This document shows, one piece after another, positions 16,401 to 25,718 of a stretch of DNA of 64,000 nt. Numbering within the stretch: position 1 is the first letter of the stretch; the number at the start of each line of letters is the position of its first letter. The stretch lies in contig NZ_CP170198.1 in NCBI RefSeq assembly GCF_042434915.1, forward strand, positions 2,666,001 to 2,730,000, in the 5' to 3' direction. The stretch is from Aquimarina sp042434915 (GTDB lineage Bacteria; Bacteroidota; Bacteroidia; Flavobacteriales; Flavobacteriaceae). Under the pieces are notes generated by a model. That model saw only the letters and a list, made by a program, of their open reading frames with translations. It had not been told where the DNA came from and did not search any database. A program made the position numbers and the translations under genes.

Positions 16401-16460
16401 ACTTACGAAGATAATTTGTTTCCTTTATATTTAAAAAATAAACGACGAGTAAAAGGAATA

Positions 16461-16500
16461 AAAAAAATCCTGTTTTACGAATAAAACAGGATTTATATTT
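16461..16500 (-). terminator. Terminator after the exbD operon
   Basis: AAATCCTGTTTTA (16465-16477) and TAAAACAGGATTT (16482-16494) form a 13-bp stem with a four-base loop. On the minus strand the stem is followed by TTTTTTTATT, a good intrinsic terminator for the exbB/exbD transcript. The plus strand has TATATTTTT after it, so it may be bidirectional. Confidence 0.75.
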
Positions 16501-16514
16501 TTGATAAGACATCT

Positions 16515-16997
16515 TTACTTGAGATTATCCATTGCCGAACCAGTTCTGGTCGTATAATTAATCTTCAATGCTTGAACTTCTCTTAGTTCTTTTTTGATAT
16601 CACCAACGAGACCCATGTTGGTATCGCCATCTACCTTAAGTGCTGTTGTCAAAAAAGGAATAAGTTCCTCTCTTTTTGCCGCTCTTTCTGCCAGAATAAA
16701 AGGTTTAATATCTCTTACCTCTGCAAATTTATCGTTCAATTGAATTTTGGCCTGTGTTCCTGCGGTAGCTTTATATCTTGAGCTGGGTTTACCAGCATAA
16801 ATATACATTACCAAATCTTTCTTATCAAGTTTTTCTACCTGATCTGCAGATGGTAATCTATTTTCAATCAATAATGTGTTCTCACGCATTGTTGTTGCTA
16901 CCATAAAGAAGAACAATAACATAAATACAATATCTGGTAAGGATGCTGTAGAAATAGCAGGCAATTCACCGCTTTTTTTCTTTTTAAACTTAGACAT
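16515..16997 (-). CDS. exbD: ExbD/TolR-type biopolymer transport protein (second copy)
   Basis: The 160-residue protein has one membrane helix near residues 17-38 with the proton-carrying Asp in SLPDIVFMLLFF (Asp22), preceded by a basic cytoplasmic N-terminus (MSKFKKKKSG) and followed by a periplasmic domain. With ExbB it forms the proton-driven motor of TonB or Tol type systems in the inner membrane. It is 25 bases from the first exbD and ends the operon. Confidence 0.92.
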   Translation of the reverse strand: MSKFKKKKSGELPAISTASLPDIVFMLLFFFMVATTMRENTLLIENRLPSADQVEKLDKKDLVMYIYAGKPSSRYKATAGTQAKIQLNDKFAEVRDIKPFILAERAAKREELIPFLTTALKVDGDTNMGLVGDIKKELREVQALKINYTTRTGSAMDNLK

Positions 16998-17022
16998 AGT
17001 TGTTTATTTTTATGTTATTCAA

Positions 17023-17631
17023 TTATTTCTTTGGTTCAGCCTCAGACAATTTTTCAGGATACAATAGTTGTATCGCTTTAATTTGCTCTTTGAGTTTTTC
17101 CTTAGATCCAGAATAATTTACATCTTTCAATTCTTTCTCCATTTGGGTAAAAGATTTGTTATATCGACGTAATGCTTCTCTATCTCTTAACTCAGTATAA
17201 GCCGCAACCAACTCGTTTTGAACAGCTATATATGCCGCATATTGAGTTTCGCGATTATTTCTAAGAGAAATCACTGCCTTATCTGGATTATCAGATGATC
17301 TTGGGTCTTTATCTCCTCTACAGTAACTACAGGCATCTTGTCCTGTACCACCACCATTGTCAAGAAACTTAACGGCCGCTTTACGCAAATCCTTAAGTTC
17401 CATTGGAGATTCTTCTACCAATAAATCATTATTCTTGTTCAACTCAACAACAAAAATGTTTTTCTCCTTTAAAATAGGAGGAACTACATCTTCCAATTGT
17501 GGAGGCGGGAGTTTTCGACTAATACCACTATCTGTTTCGATAGTTGTAGTAACCAAAAAGAATATAAGAAGTAAAAATGCAATGTCAGCCATTGATCCCG
17601 CATTTACCTCTGGTGCTGCTCTTTTTGCCAT
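17023..17631 (-). CDS. exbD: ExbD/TolR-type biopolymer transport protein with CxxC insert
   Basis: The 202-residue protein has the ExbD signature helix (AGSMADIAFLLLIFFLVTTT, Asp16) and a periplasmic domain longer than usual. The extra segment has two cysteines, Cys101 and Cys104 (DACSYCRGDKDP), which could form a disulfide or bind metal in the periplasm, and a charged helical tail. It lies between a small membrane protein gene and a second exbD. Two unequal ExbD paralogues with one ExbB may form a mixed motor; whether it serves TonB uptake, Tol function or gliding/secretion cannot be told. Confidence 0.92.
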   Translation of the reverse strand: MAKRAAPEVNAGSMADIAFLLLIFFLVTTTIETDSGISRKLPPPQLEDVVPPILKEKNIFVVELNKNNDLLVEESPMELKDLRKAAVKFLDNGGGTGQDACSYCRGDKDPRSSDNPDKAVISLRNNRETQYAAYIAVQNELVAAYTELRDREALRRYNKSFTQMEKELKDVNYSGSKEKLKEQIKAIQLLYPEKLSEAEPKK

Positions 17632-17636
17632 AATTT

Positions 17637-18110
17637 TTATTTACCTATTAATTTCTTCAATCCCGAAACTACCATTAAACCTACAGCAATTACTGCCAAA
17701 AAGTAGAATGCGTATAATCCCGTTCCAACCCATTTAGATCCACTTTCAGAGAGAACTTCTCCATCTTTTAAGGGTGTTTCAACTCCTTCAGATAAAACAA
17801 ACCCGACACCAATTATAACAATAAAAGCTACAATTCCTATTGCCGTATTTTTAAGACCTGCTGGGTTTTTAGCTAAAGCGGTTAGTACTGCTACAAGTGT
17901 AGCAATAATAGCTATGATAAAGATAACCAACGTCAAACCATACAATGGATTTACTGCCGCACCGGATACTTCTAAAGGCAACTCTCGAGCCTCAGAAACA
18001 CCATTATCATTCATTAAGCTATCAATCGTGCTGTTCATTAGAAACCAAAGGATAATACCCACGGCGCCTATCGCTAGAACAGCATATGATAAAATTTTTG
18101 AAATTTTCAT
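17637..18110 (-). CDS. Small membrane protein of the exbB-exbD operon
   Basis: The 157-residue protein has four hydrophobic segments (about residues 8-25, 56-79, 89-107 and 131-152) and Ala/Gly/Ile/Val-rich sequence with short acidic loops. I know no biochemical function. It is placed 97 bases after exbB and 5 bases before exbD, so it is probably co-translated with the motor proteins and may be an accessory part of the complex. Confidence 0.8.
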   Translation of the reverse strand: MKISKILSYAVLAIGAVGIILWFLMNSTIDSLMNDNGVSEARELPLEVSGAAVNPLYGLTLVIFIIAIIATLVAVLTALAKNPAGLKNTAIGIVAFIVIIGVGFVLSEGVETPLKDGEVLSESGSKWVGTGLYAFYFLAVIAVGLMVVSGLKKLIGK

Positions 18111-18207
18111 TTGACTATTTTTTTAATGGGACACTTGGAGTGCCCCTTGATTCTATGAATAAGCTATTCTCCTTAAGAAACAATATTATTTCTAAAAAAG
18201 TAAGTGC

Positions 18208-19011
18208 TTATCTTTTATTCTTATAAGCAACCAACATATCGATCAAAGTAATCGAAGCATCTTCCATATCATTAACGATACTATCGATTTTTGCTACGAT
18301 ATAATTATAAAAGATCTGTAGTATAATTGCAACGATAAGACCAAATACTGTAGTCAAAAGTGCTACTTTAATACCACCCGCTACAAGAGAAGGTTGCATA
18401 TCACCAGCTGCTTCAATTTTATCAAATGCTTGAATCATCCCGATTACCGTACCCATGAAACCAAGCATTGGTGCAAGTGCGATAAATAAAGACACCCAAG
18501 ATACATTCTTTTCTAATTGTCCCATTTGAACGCCTCCGTAAGCAACAACTGCTTTCTCAGCTGCATCTACGCTTTCATCTGCTCTATCCAGACCTTGGTA
18601 ATAGATTGATGCTACAGGACCTTTTGTGTTTCTACAAACTTCTTTCGCAGCTTCTACACCACCGCTTTGTAATGCGTCCTCAACATTTTGTTGAAGTTTT
18701 TTAGTGTTTGTAGTAGAAAGATTTAAAAAGATAATTCTTTCAATTGCAATGGCAAGTCCAAGAATTAAACATAATAATACAATCCCCATAAACTCAGGTC
18801 CACCTTCAATAAAACGTTTTTTTAATTCCTGGTGGAAGGATAATTCTTCGGAAGTGTCTTCTACCACTTCATCTTGTACTGTTGCAGTAGCTATAGGAGC
18901 AATAAATAATTGCACGTTTGACGTTAATAACTGAGCAGGAACAGTAGCCGCTTTTACATTAGCAAAACACATTACTGTAGCGATTGCCAGAATAGAGAAT
19001 AATCTTTTCAT
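18208..19011 (-). CDS. exbB: MotA/TolQ/ExbB proton-channel family protein
   Basis: The 267-residue protein has an N-terminal signal-like segment (FSILAIATVMCFANVKA), a first membrane helix (GPEFMGIVLLCLILGLAIAIERI), and the paired C-terminal helices with the family motif SLFIALAPMLGFMGTVIGMIQAFDKI and VALLTTVFGLIVAIILQIFYN. It forms the pentameric inner-membrane channel around ExbD helices. The extra N-terminal signal segment is common in Bacteroidota homologues. It is the first gene of a minus-strand operon with a small membrane protein and two exbD. Confidence 0.93.
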   Translation of the reverse strand: MKRLFSILAIATVMCFANVKAATVPAQLLTSNVQLFIAPIATATVQDEVVEDTSEELSFHQELKKRFIEGGPEFMGIVLLCLILGLAIAIERIIFLNLSTTNTKKLQQNVEDALQSGGVEAAKEVCRNTKGPVASIYYQGLDRADESVDAAEKAVVAYGGVQMGQLEKNVSWVSLFIALAPMLGFMGTVIGMIQAFDKIEAAGDMQPSLVAGGIKVALLTTVFGLIVAIILQIFYNYIVAKIDSIVNDMEDASITLIDMLVAYKNKR

Positions 19012-19093
19012 TGCGCTGATTCTTAATTTTAATTAGTTAAAGGGTTAAAGATAAAAAAATAATATAAATTCTATTAAAATTTTGATAATAATG

Positions 19094-19181
19094 CAGAGAG
19101 GAAGGGATTCGAACCCTCGATACGCTTGTGACGTATACACACTTTCCAGGCGTGCGCCTTCGACCACTCGGCCACCTCTCT
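19094..19181 (-). tRNA. tRNA-Ser (anticodon GGA)
   Basis: The minus strand folds as a class II tRNA of about 88 bases: acceptor AGAGAGG/CCTCTCT, then TG, D-arm GCCGAGTGGTCGAAGGC, anticodon loop CTGGAAA giving GGA, a long variable arm, T-arm with GGTTCGAATCC, and discriminator G as expected for serine. CCA is not encoded (CAT follows). It reads UCC and UCU serine codons. Confidence 0.95.
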
Positions 19182-19248
19182 ATGAAATTTTTCCCAAAAT
19201 TTGGTTGGCAAATAACAAAAAAAAAGTAAGCTGATAAAATTTGAGGCG

Positions 19249-20283
19249 TTAATTTTCTGACATTTCACCACGCAAAGAAGTTTCAAATATGGTTTTAAGG
19301 ACTTTAGGTGGAAGCTCCTCTCCTAATAAATACATCAATTTTGCTATTGCAGCCTCTGTTGTGCAATCATTTCCCGAGATAACCCCCGCTTTTTTGAGTG
19401 CTACACTGGTACTATATTTACCCATTTCGACAGATCCGCCTGCACACTGCGTAATATTTACTACAGGAACACCTCTTGCAATGGTCTCCTTTAGCAAATC
19501 AATAAACCATTTTTGCGTGGTTGTATTTCCTGCTCCGTAGGTTTCCAAAACGATTCCTTTTAATGTTTTGGTCCTTAAAATCTCACTCAAAATCGAAGCT
19601 TTTATACCAGGAAACATCTTAATTATTAAAACATCATTATTAAAATGTGTATGATACTGTAATTTTTTACGACGATTTACTTTATTAAGAGCTGCATAAT
19701 TAATCTTTAAATGAACTCCTGACTCTACCAATGGAGGATAATTATACGATTTAAACGCTTCAAAATGCTCTGCATTAATTTTTGTGGTCCTGTTTGCTCT
19801 TAGTAATTTATACTCAAAATAAAGGCCTACCTCACCAATTACAGGTTTTGATTTTTCTTGTAATGCTGCGATTTGAACTGCTGTAATTAAATTTTCTTTA
19901 GCGTCTGTACGCAAATCACCAATAGGCAACTGAGAACCTGTAAAGATGATTGGCTTTGCAAGATTCTCAAACATAAAACTAATTGCCGAGGCAGTATAAG
20001 ACATTGTATCACTACCATGCAACACCACAAATCCATCATAACGCTCGTAATTCTTGTAGATCATATCGCCTAAAACCTTCCATTGATCCACATCCATATC
20101 AGAAGAGTCGATTGGCTCATTGAAACTTACAGTTTCTATTTTACAAGTTAACTGTTTGAGCTCTGGTATTTTTGATAAAAGTTCATCAAAATTAAAGGAC
20201 ACCAATGCCCCTGTTTCAAAATCTTTTATCATACCTATAGTTCCTCCTGTATAAATAAGAAGTATTGAGGGCGGTGTTGTCAT
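19249..20283 (-). CDS. ansA: Type I (cytoplasmic) L-asparaginase
   Basis: It hydrolyses asparagine to aspartate and ammonia. The 344-residue protein has no signal peptide. The two catalytic threonine regions are present: LLIYTGGTIGM at the N-terminus and VVLHGSDTMSYTASAISF near residue 85-100; the KENLITAVQIA region provides the conserved Lys. The C-terminal domain keeps GIVLETYGAGNTT. It is 45 bases downstream of the tatD gene on the same strand and probably co-transcribed; tRNA-Ser follows. Confidence 0.94.
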   Translation of the reverse strand: MTTPPSILLIYTGGTIGMIKDFETGALVSFNFDELLSKIPELKQLTCKIETVSFNEPIDSSDMDVDQWKVLGDMIYKNYERYDGFVVLHGSDTMSYTASAISFMFENLAKPIIFTGSQLPIGDLRTDAKENLITAVQIAALQEKSKPVIGEVGLYFEYKLLRANRTTKINAEHFEAFKSYNYPPLVESGVHLKINYAALNKVNRRKKLQYHTHFNNDVLIIKMFPGIKASILSEILRTKTLKGIVLETYGAGNTTTQKWFIDLLKETIARGVPVVNITQCAGGSVEMGKYSTSVALKKAGVISGNDCTTEAAIAKLMYLLGEELPPKVLKTIFETSLRGEMSEN

Positions 20284-20328
20284 ATTTGTTCTGGGTATTA
20301 TCTAATGGGTGAATTGCAGTCTACAAAA

Positions 20329-21117
20329 CTATATACCGAAGACTTCTTTGGAATTCAATGTAGTTTGGTTCGCTATTTCCTCTAGCGATAGCTTATAAAT
20401 ATCTGACAAGCAATCTGCTACCTCTACTATATAAGAACTCTCATTACGTTTTCCTCGATAAGGAACTGGTGCCAAATACGGTGCGTCTGTCTCCAAAACA
20501 ATATGTTTTAGTTCGATTTGATCTAAAAACTTATTAATTTTTCCGTTTTTAAAAGTTACCACACCCCCAATTCCTAGTTTTAGATTTAGAGCGATAGCCT
20601 GTTCGGCTTGTGCTAAGGTCCCTGTAAAACAATGAAAAATTCCCCTTAAATCATGCGATTTTTCTTCTTCTAGAATCTCAAAAACTTCATTAAAAGCATC
20701 TCTACAATGAATTACTATAGGTAGATCAAATTGCTTAGCCATTTTTATCTGAGCTCTAAAAGCTTCTTGTTGTTGTTTTAGAAATGTAGTATCCCAGTAT
20801 AAATCAATGCCTATTTCACCTACAGCATAATATGTAGCTTTTTCATTGCTTTTATCATGAGTAATCAAAGCATTCTTTACGTGCGCTAGCTCATCTAAGA
20901 AATTTTCTTTTACATAAGTTGGATGAAGTCCTGCCATTAAAAAAACATTTCCTGGAAAACTTCTTTCTACCTCCAACATTGCCTTGGTATAAGTAGAATC
21001 GATAGCTGGTACAAAGAACCGCTGTACGCCTTTATCTATAGCACGTTGCATCATAACGTTTCGATCTTCCTCAAACGATTCGCTGTAAATATGAGTATGT
21101 GTATCTGTTAAAATCAT
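20329..21117 (-). CDS. tatD: TatD family hydrolase
   Basis: The 262-residue protein is a metal-dependent TIM-barrel nuclease. Visible metal ligands are the N-terminal DTHTHIYSESFEED (HxH), Glu in VGEIGIDLYWD, His in IVIHCRDAF and IFHCFTG, and Asp in ETDAPYLAP. Members process DNA 3' ends or act on D-aminoacyl-tRNA-like substrates, so the exact substrate is open. Cytoplasmic, paired with ansA. Confidence 0.93.
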   Translation of the reverse strand: MILTDTHTHIYSESFEEDRNVMMQRAIDKGVQRFFVPAIDSTYTKAMLEVERSFPGNVFLMAGLHPTYVKENFLDELAHVKNALITHDKSNEKATYYAVGEIGIDLYWDTTFLKQQQEAFRAQIKMAKQFDLPIVIHCRDAFNEVFEILEEEKSHDLRGIFHCFTGTLAQAEQAIALNLKLGIGGVVTFKNGKINKFLDQIELKHIVLETDAPYLAPVPYRGKRNESSYIVEVADCLSDIYKLSLEEIANQTTLNSKEVFGI

Positions 21118-21231
21118 GATGTAAAATTAAATAATTTACCTTCGAGAGCAGTCCATTTAATTCAAATTTTATTGAAAAGAATTTAATCCGTAAGTAATAA
21201 TCTTATTTTTACCTAAACTATTCTATAATTC

Positions 21232-21669
21232 ATGACGACCTTAAGAAAATTCTTAACAAACCAAGGCTATAAGAAAATTAAACTAACACTCACCAAAACC
21301 AATCATTTTGAAGCATCAGCTATTTTAAACACTGTACAAGGAAACTTTATAATCGATACTGGGGCATCCAACTCATGTGTTGGTTTTGAAGCCTCTAAAA
21401 AGTTTGGTTTATGCATCCAGGAAAGCGAAATTAAAGCTTCTGGAGCTGGAGCTACTGACATGTTTACGCAATTATCAAAAAATAACTCCTTGGATCTGGG
21501 AAAATGGAGTTTCAAAAAAGTATCTCTCGTTCTTTTTGACTTATCACATGTAAACCAAGCGCTAACAGCGCATAATGCGGCTCCTGTAGATGGTATTATA
21601 GGTGCTGATGTATTAAAAAAAGGAAAAGCTATTATTGATTACGCTAACAAAGCAATGTATTTAAAGTAA
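21232..21669 (+). CDS. Retropepsin-like aspartic protease (clan AA)
   Basis: The 145-residue protein carries a single catalytic DTGAS motif (FIIDTGASNSCV, Asp42) with the later hydrophobic GIIGADVLKKGKAIIDY region that completes the retropepsin fold. One DTG motif means that it must work as a dimer. No signal peptide is evident, so it may be cytoplasmic. Substrate is unknown. It is a single gene, convergent with the permease gene five bases away. Confidence 0.85.
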   Translation: MTTLRKFLTNQGYKKIKLTLTKTNHFEASAILNTVQGNFIIDTGASNSCVGFEASKKFGLCIQESEIKASGAGATDMFTQLSKNNSLDLGKWSFKKVSLVLFDLSHVNQALTAHNAAPVDGIIGADVLKKGKAIIDYANKAMYLK

Positions 21670-21674
21670 GAAAT

Positions 21675-22928
21675 TTACATTCCTGTCCTAATAGCTTCAA
21701 CAGGATCTAAGCGCGAAGCTGAAATCGCAGGCAAAATTCCTGAAATTAAACCAATAATTGATGAAACAAGAGTACCCAAAGCAATGTTCCAAGGAGAGAG
21801 GATAAATTCAAAATCTCCAGTAAATTGAGAAGCAGCCACCGAAATAAGATAGACAAGAAATAATCCAATCAATCCTCCTATTAACGAAAGGATAACAGCC
21901 TCAAACAAAAACTGAAACAAAATAAATTTGTTTTTGGCTCCTAAGGACTTTTGTATTCCTATAAGGTTTGTTCGCTCCTTCACACTTACAAACATAATAT
22001 TTGCAATTCCAAATCCACCTACTAGAAGAGAAAAACCGCTTATCATCAAGCCAATAATATTCATCTGTCCAGTAATATTATCTATAAAATCTGTAAATCC
22101 CTGCAATTGATTGACAAAAAAATTATCGGTCTCATTAGTTTTAATCCCGCGGTATGTGCGTAATCGCTGTGTTACATTCGCTACAAACTCTGCCATTTCA
22201 ACATCTGGTACTGGTTTAATTATTATAGCTGGAAAAGTAAATTTATTATTATCCCCATAGATTCGTCTCACCATATTAACTGGAACAATAACAGCTGTAT
22301 CCTTCGAATTACCAAATAAACCTACCCCTTCTTTCTTAAGTACCCCGATAACAGTAAATTTTCTTCCGTAAAGGCGCACCTTCTTCCCTATTGGATCTGC
22401 ATCTCCAAATAATTGATTGGCAACCTCATCTCCTACAACAATAACAGGAGATCCAGCGATGGATTCCTGCTCATTATAAAAACGACCATTCACAACTTGT
22501 AACTCTTCAATATTATAATAATCATAGGATACGGGAACCACCTCAACATTGCTTATACTATTCTCTTGAAATTTTAGTGTCTCTGAGCCAACATTTAAAA
22601 TAAAACTAGCAGCTTTTAAATCAGGAAGATTCCGATTTAAGTATTGATACTCTTCATAAGTCACATCAGGAAACTGTTCTCTTTTCCACTGTGGCACAGA
22701 AGAGGGTCCAAACGAAAAACGCATGACATATATAGTGCTATTATCCAAAGAACTTATAGAACCTTTAATTTCTTTTTCTAAAGAATCTACAGCCGCCAAC
22801 ACACCGATAATTGAAAAAATTCCTATAGTAACACCCAAAAGCGAAAGAAAAGTACGCAACTTATTGTTTTTGAGAGCATTTACTGCAAAATTAAAACTCT
22901 CCTTTAAAATCCTTAAATAAATTAGCAT
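21675..22928 (-). CDS. MacB-type ABC transporter permease (FtsX fold)
   Basis: The 417-residue protein has an N-terminal helix (NKLRTFLSLLGVTIGIFSIIGVLAAVDSL), a large periplasmic MacB_PCD domain (about residues 45-275), and three C-terminal helices of the FtsX domain (GLMISGFSLLVGGFGIANIMFVSVKERTNLIGIQKSLGAK, given here in outline). It ends with ISASRLDPVEAIRTGM, typical of the family. These permeases couple cytoplasmic ATP hydrolysis to periplasmic work such as efflux or lipoprotein release. The ATPase and adaptor are not adjacent in this window. Confidence 0.9.
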   Translation of the reverse strand: MLIYLRILKESFNFAVNALKNNKLRTFLSLLGVTIGIFSIIGVLAAVDSLEKEIKGSISSLDNSTIYVMRFSFGPSSVPQWKREQFPDVTYEEYQYLNRNLPDLKAASFILNVGSETLKFQENSISNVEVVPVSYDYYNIEELQVVNGRFYNEQESIAGSPVIVVGDEVANQLFGDADPIGKKVRLYGRKFTVIGVLKKEGVGLFGNSKDTAVIVPVNMVRRIYGDNNKFTFPAIIIKPVPDVEMAEFVANVTQRLRTYRGIKTNETDNFFVNQLQGFTDFIDNITGQMNIIGLMISGFSLLVGGFGIANIMFVSVKERTNLIGIQKSLGAKNKFILFQFLFEAVILSLIGGLIGLFLVYLISVAASQFTGDFEFILSPWNIALGTLVSSIIGLISGILPAISASRLDPVEAIRTGM

Positions 22929-23008
22929 AAGTAACGTTTAACTAGCAAATTATTGATTTCTGGTTATAGGACGTTGAAGATAAAGTTTTGTTACAAACTC
23001 TACAAACA

Positions 23009-23025
23009 AATCCCTCTATGGGATT
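23009..23025. promoter_or_regulatory. AATCCC-N5-GGGATT inverted repeat before purH
   Basis: A 6-bp perfect inverted repeat lies directly at the -33 element of the purH promoter (TTG at 23024-23026). The position would suit a repressor of purine synthesis genes. No factor can be named from sequence. Confidence 0.3.
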
Positions 23026-23055
23026 GTTAATATGAGAAGTAAATTGCTATTTTTG
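23024..23055 (+). promoter_or_regulatory. purH promoter: TTG, 21-bp spacer, TATTTTTG
   Basis: TTG at 23024-23026 and TATTTTTG at 23048-23055 fit the Bacteroidota -33/-7 pattern. The predicted start is near 23062, about 18 bases before the ATG at 23080. Confidence 0.6.
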
Positions 23056-23079
23056 CGTTTTTACTAACTAATTGTACTC

Positions 23080-24612
23080 ATGAGCAACACAACACTTGCA
23101 AAATCAGCTTTAATTTCTGTCTTTAATAAAGATGGTTTGGCACCAATTGTTACAAAATTAAACGAACTTGGTGTAACACTTTACTCTACTGGAGGAACCG
23201 AAAAATTTATACGAGATTTAGGAATTTCTGTAGTCCCTGTAGAGGATGTAACCTCCTATCCATCAATTTTGGGAGGCAGAGTTAAAACATTGCATCCAAA
23301 AGTTTTTGGTGGCATTTTAAATCGTCAAGATAACAGTAGTGATGTTGCAGAATTAGAACATTATGAGATTCCGCAAATTGATATTGTGATTGTTGATTTA
23401 TATCCATTTGAAAAAACAGTAGCATCGGGTGCCTCTCAAGAAGATATCATTGAGAAAATTGATATTGGAGGTATTTCTTTAATTAGAGCAGCTGCCAAAA
23501 ATTTTAAAGATGTTACTTGTATTTCTTCTATGAATGAATATCATGAATTTTTAGAAATACTTAATCGTGGTGAAGGACATATTACACTTAATGAACGTAA
23601 ATATTTTGCTACTAAAGCATTTAATATTTCTTCTCATTACGATACTGCTATATTTAATTACTTTAACACTGCCGAAGAAATTAATTCTCTAAAATTAAGT
23701 GAGACTACAGGAAAAACTCTTCGTTATGGAGAAAACCCTCATCAAAGAGGTACCTTCTTTGGTGATTTTGATGCGATGTTTGAACAGCTTCATGGCAAAG
23801 AACTTTCCTACAACAATCTGCTGGATGTTGATGCTGCTGTTAACTTAATGAACGAATTTAAGGGTGAGGCGCCAACGTTTGCAATATTAAAACATAATAA
23901 CGCTTGTGGTTTAGCTCAACGTGACACAGTACATCAAGCCTACGTAGATGCTTTAGCCGGAGACCCAGTATCAGCATTTGGAGGTGTCTTAATTTCAAAT
24001 ACCGAAATAGATCGTACTACAGCAGAAGAGATCCATAGTTTATTCTGCGAAGTTGTTATTGCACCTTCATTCAATAAAGATGCAATAACAATCTTACAAG
24101 GAAAGAAAAATAGGATTTTATTAGTACAGAAAGATATTGAATTACCCACTCAACAAGTACGAACATGTCTTAATGGTACCTTATTACAGGATAAAGATTT
24201 AAAAACCGATACTGTTGAAGATTTAAAAACTGCTACCAAGATAACACCAACCGCGAATCAAACAGATGACCTATTATTTGCCTCTAAAATTTGTAAGCAC
24301 ACAAAATCTAATACCATAGTTTTTAGTAAAAATAAGCAGCTACTCGCTAGTGGTACTGGTCAAACATCACGTGTAGATGCTCTTAAACAAGCTATCGAGA
24401 AAGCCAAGGCTTTTAATTTTGATCTCAATGGCTCTGTAATGGCAAGTGATGCGTTCTTTCCGTTTCCAGATTGTGTTGAAATTGCAGACCATTCGGGAAT
24501 CAAGGCAATCATCCAACCAGGAGGTTCTATCAAAGATCAATTAAGTATTGATTACTGTGATCAAAACGGAATCGCAATGGTTATGACAGGAACTCGTCAT
24601 TTTAAACATTAA
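23080..24612 (+). CDS. purH: Bifunctional AICAR formyltransferase/IMP cyclohydrolase
   Basis: It catalyses the last two steps of IMP synthesis. The 510-residue protein has an N-terminal MGS-like cyclohydrolase domain (KSALISVFNKDGL, LYSTGGT, GGRVKTLHPKVFGGIL; about residues 1-190) and a C-terminal AICAR transformylase domain with RYGENPHQ and LKHNNACG, the catalytic Lys-His pair region, ending in VMTGTRHFKH. It is 44 bases upstream of mreB on the same strand, and no terminator is seen between them, so some read-through into the cell-shape cluster is likely. Confidence 0.97.
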   Translation: MSNTTLAKSALISVFNKDGLAPIVTKLNELGVTLYSTGGTEKFIRDLGISVVPVEDVTSYPSILGGRVKTLHPKVFGGILNRQDNSSDVAELEHYEIPQIDIVIVDLYPFEKTVASGASQEDIIEKIDIGGISLIRAAAKNFKDVTCISSMNEYHEFLEILNRGEGHITLNERKYFATKAFNISSHYDTAIFNYFNTAEEINSLKLSETTGKTLRYGENPHQRGTFFGDFDAMFEQLHGKELSYNNLLDVDAAVNLMNEFKGEAPTFAILKHNNACGLAQRDTVHQAYVDALAGDPVSAFGGVLISNTEIDRTTAEEIHSLFCEVVIAPSFNKDAITILQGKKNRILLVQKDIELPTQQVRTCLNGTLLQDKDLKTDTVEDLKTATKITPTANQTDDLLFASKICKHTKSNTIVFSKNKQLLASGTGQTSRVDALKQAIEKAKAFNFDLNGSVMASDAFFPFPDCVEIADHSGIKAIIQPGGSIKDQLSIDYCDQNGIAMVMTGTRHFKH

Positions 24613-24656
24613 TTTTAGTACATTTACTCCAGTTCTAACCCTTTTTAATACAGTAT

Positions 24657-25685
24657 ATGGGATTTTTTGACTTCTTCACCGAAGAAATAGCTATAGATTT
24701 AGGTACTGCAAACACCCTTATCATCCACAATGATAAAGTTGTTGTAGACAGTCCATCCATAGTAGCTCGCGATATTATGTCAGGCAAAATTATTGCCGCT
24801 GGAAAGCAGGCTGCAATGATGCAAGGTAAAACCCACGAAAATATAAAAACTATTCGTCCATTAAAAGACGGTGTAATAGCTGATTTTGATGCTAGTGAAA
24901 AAATGATAAGTATGTTTATCAGGGACATTCCAGCATTGAAGAAAAAACTGTTTACTCCTGCTTTACGATTAGTTATCTGTATACCATCTGGTATTACCGA
25001 AGTAGAAATGCGTGCGGTAAAAGAAAGTGCAGAACGTGTTAACGGTAAAGAAGTCTATTTAATTCACGAACCTATGGCAGCTGCTATTGGAATCGGTGTG
25101 GATATCATGCAACCCAAAGGTAATATGATTGTTGATATTGGTGGCGGTACTACTGAAATTGCTGTTATTGCCCTCGGAGGAATAGTATGTGATAAATCTG
25201 TAAAAATTGCAGGTGATGTCTTTACTAATGATATTATTTATTATATGAGAACGCAACACAACCTCTATGTGGGAGAGCGCACCGCCGAGAAAATTAAAAT
25301 TCAAATCGGTGCAGCTACAGAAGATCTTGAAATACCACCAGAAGAAATGAATGTACAGGGTAGAGATTTACTTACTGGTAAGCCAAAACAAGTACAGATA
25401 TCCTACAGGGAAATTGCAAAAGCATTAGATAAGTCTATTTTAAGAATAGAAGATGCTGTGATGGAAACCCTCTCGCAAACACCTCCAGAGTTAGCTGCAG
25501 ATATATACAATACTGGAATTTATCTAGCTGGTGGAGGCTCCATGCTACGGGGATTAGATAAACGATTGTCCCAAAAAACGGATCTCCCTGTGTATATTGC
25601 CGAAGATCCTTTGAGAGCCGTAGTACGCGGAACAGGAATAGCGCTCAAAAATTTAATTAAATATAAAAGTGTTTTAATAAAATAA
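24657..25685 (+). CDS. mreB: Rod shape-determining protein MreB
   Basis: This actin-like ATPase forms membrane-bound filaments that guide lateral wall synthesis. The 342-residue protein has the phosphate-1 motif AIDLGTANTLI at the N-terminus, phosphate-2 DIGGGTTEIAVIALGG (about 160-175), and the adenosine motif IYLAGGGSMLRGLDKRL. It heads the mreBCD-pbp2-rodA cluster, but a strong hairpin (25719-25753) separates it from mreC, so MreB may be made in excess over the downstream membrane proteins. Confidence 0.97.
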   Translation: MGFFDFFTEEIAIDLGTANTLIIHNDKVVVDSPSIVARDIMSGKIIAAGKQAAMMQGKTHENIKTIRPLKDGVIADFDASEKMISMFIRDIPALKKKLFTPALRLVICIPSGITEVEMRAVKESAERVNGKEVYLIHEPMAAAIGIGVDIMQPKGNMIVDIGGGTTEIAVIALGGIVCDKSVKIAGDVFTNDIIYYMRTQHNLYVGERTAEKIKIQIGAATEDLEIPPEEMNVQGRDLLTGKPKQVQISYREIAKALDKSILRIEDAVMETLSQTPPELAADIYNTGIYLAGGGSMLRGLDKRLSQKTDLPVYIAEDPLRAVVRGTGIALKNLIKYKSVLIK

Positions 25686-25718
25686 AAAAGTTTAAACATA
25701 CCATAATACAAATTCTGT

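Noticed and set aside
19074..19286. 70-codon minus-strand frame
   Set aside because: It runs straight through tRNA-Ser; its translated middle is the tRNA sequence.
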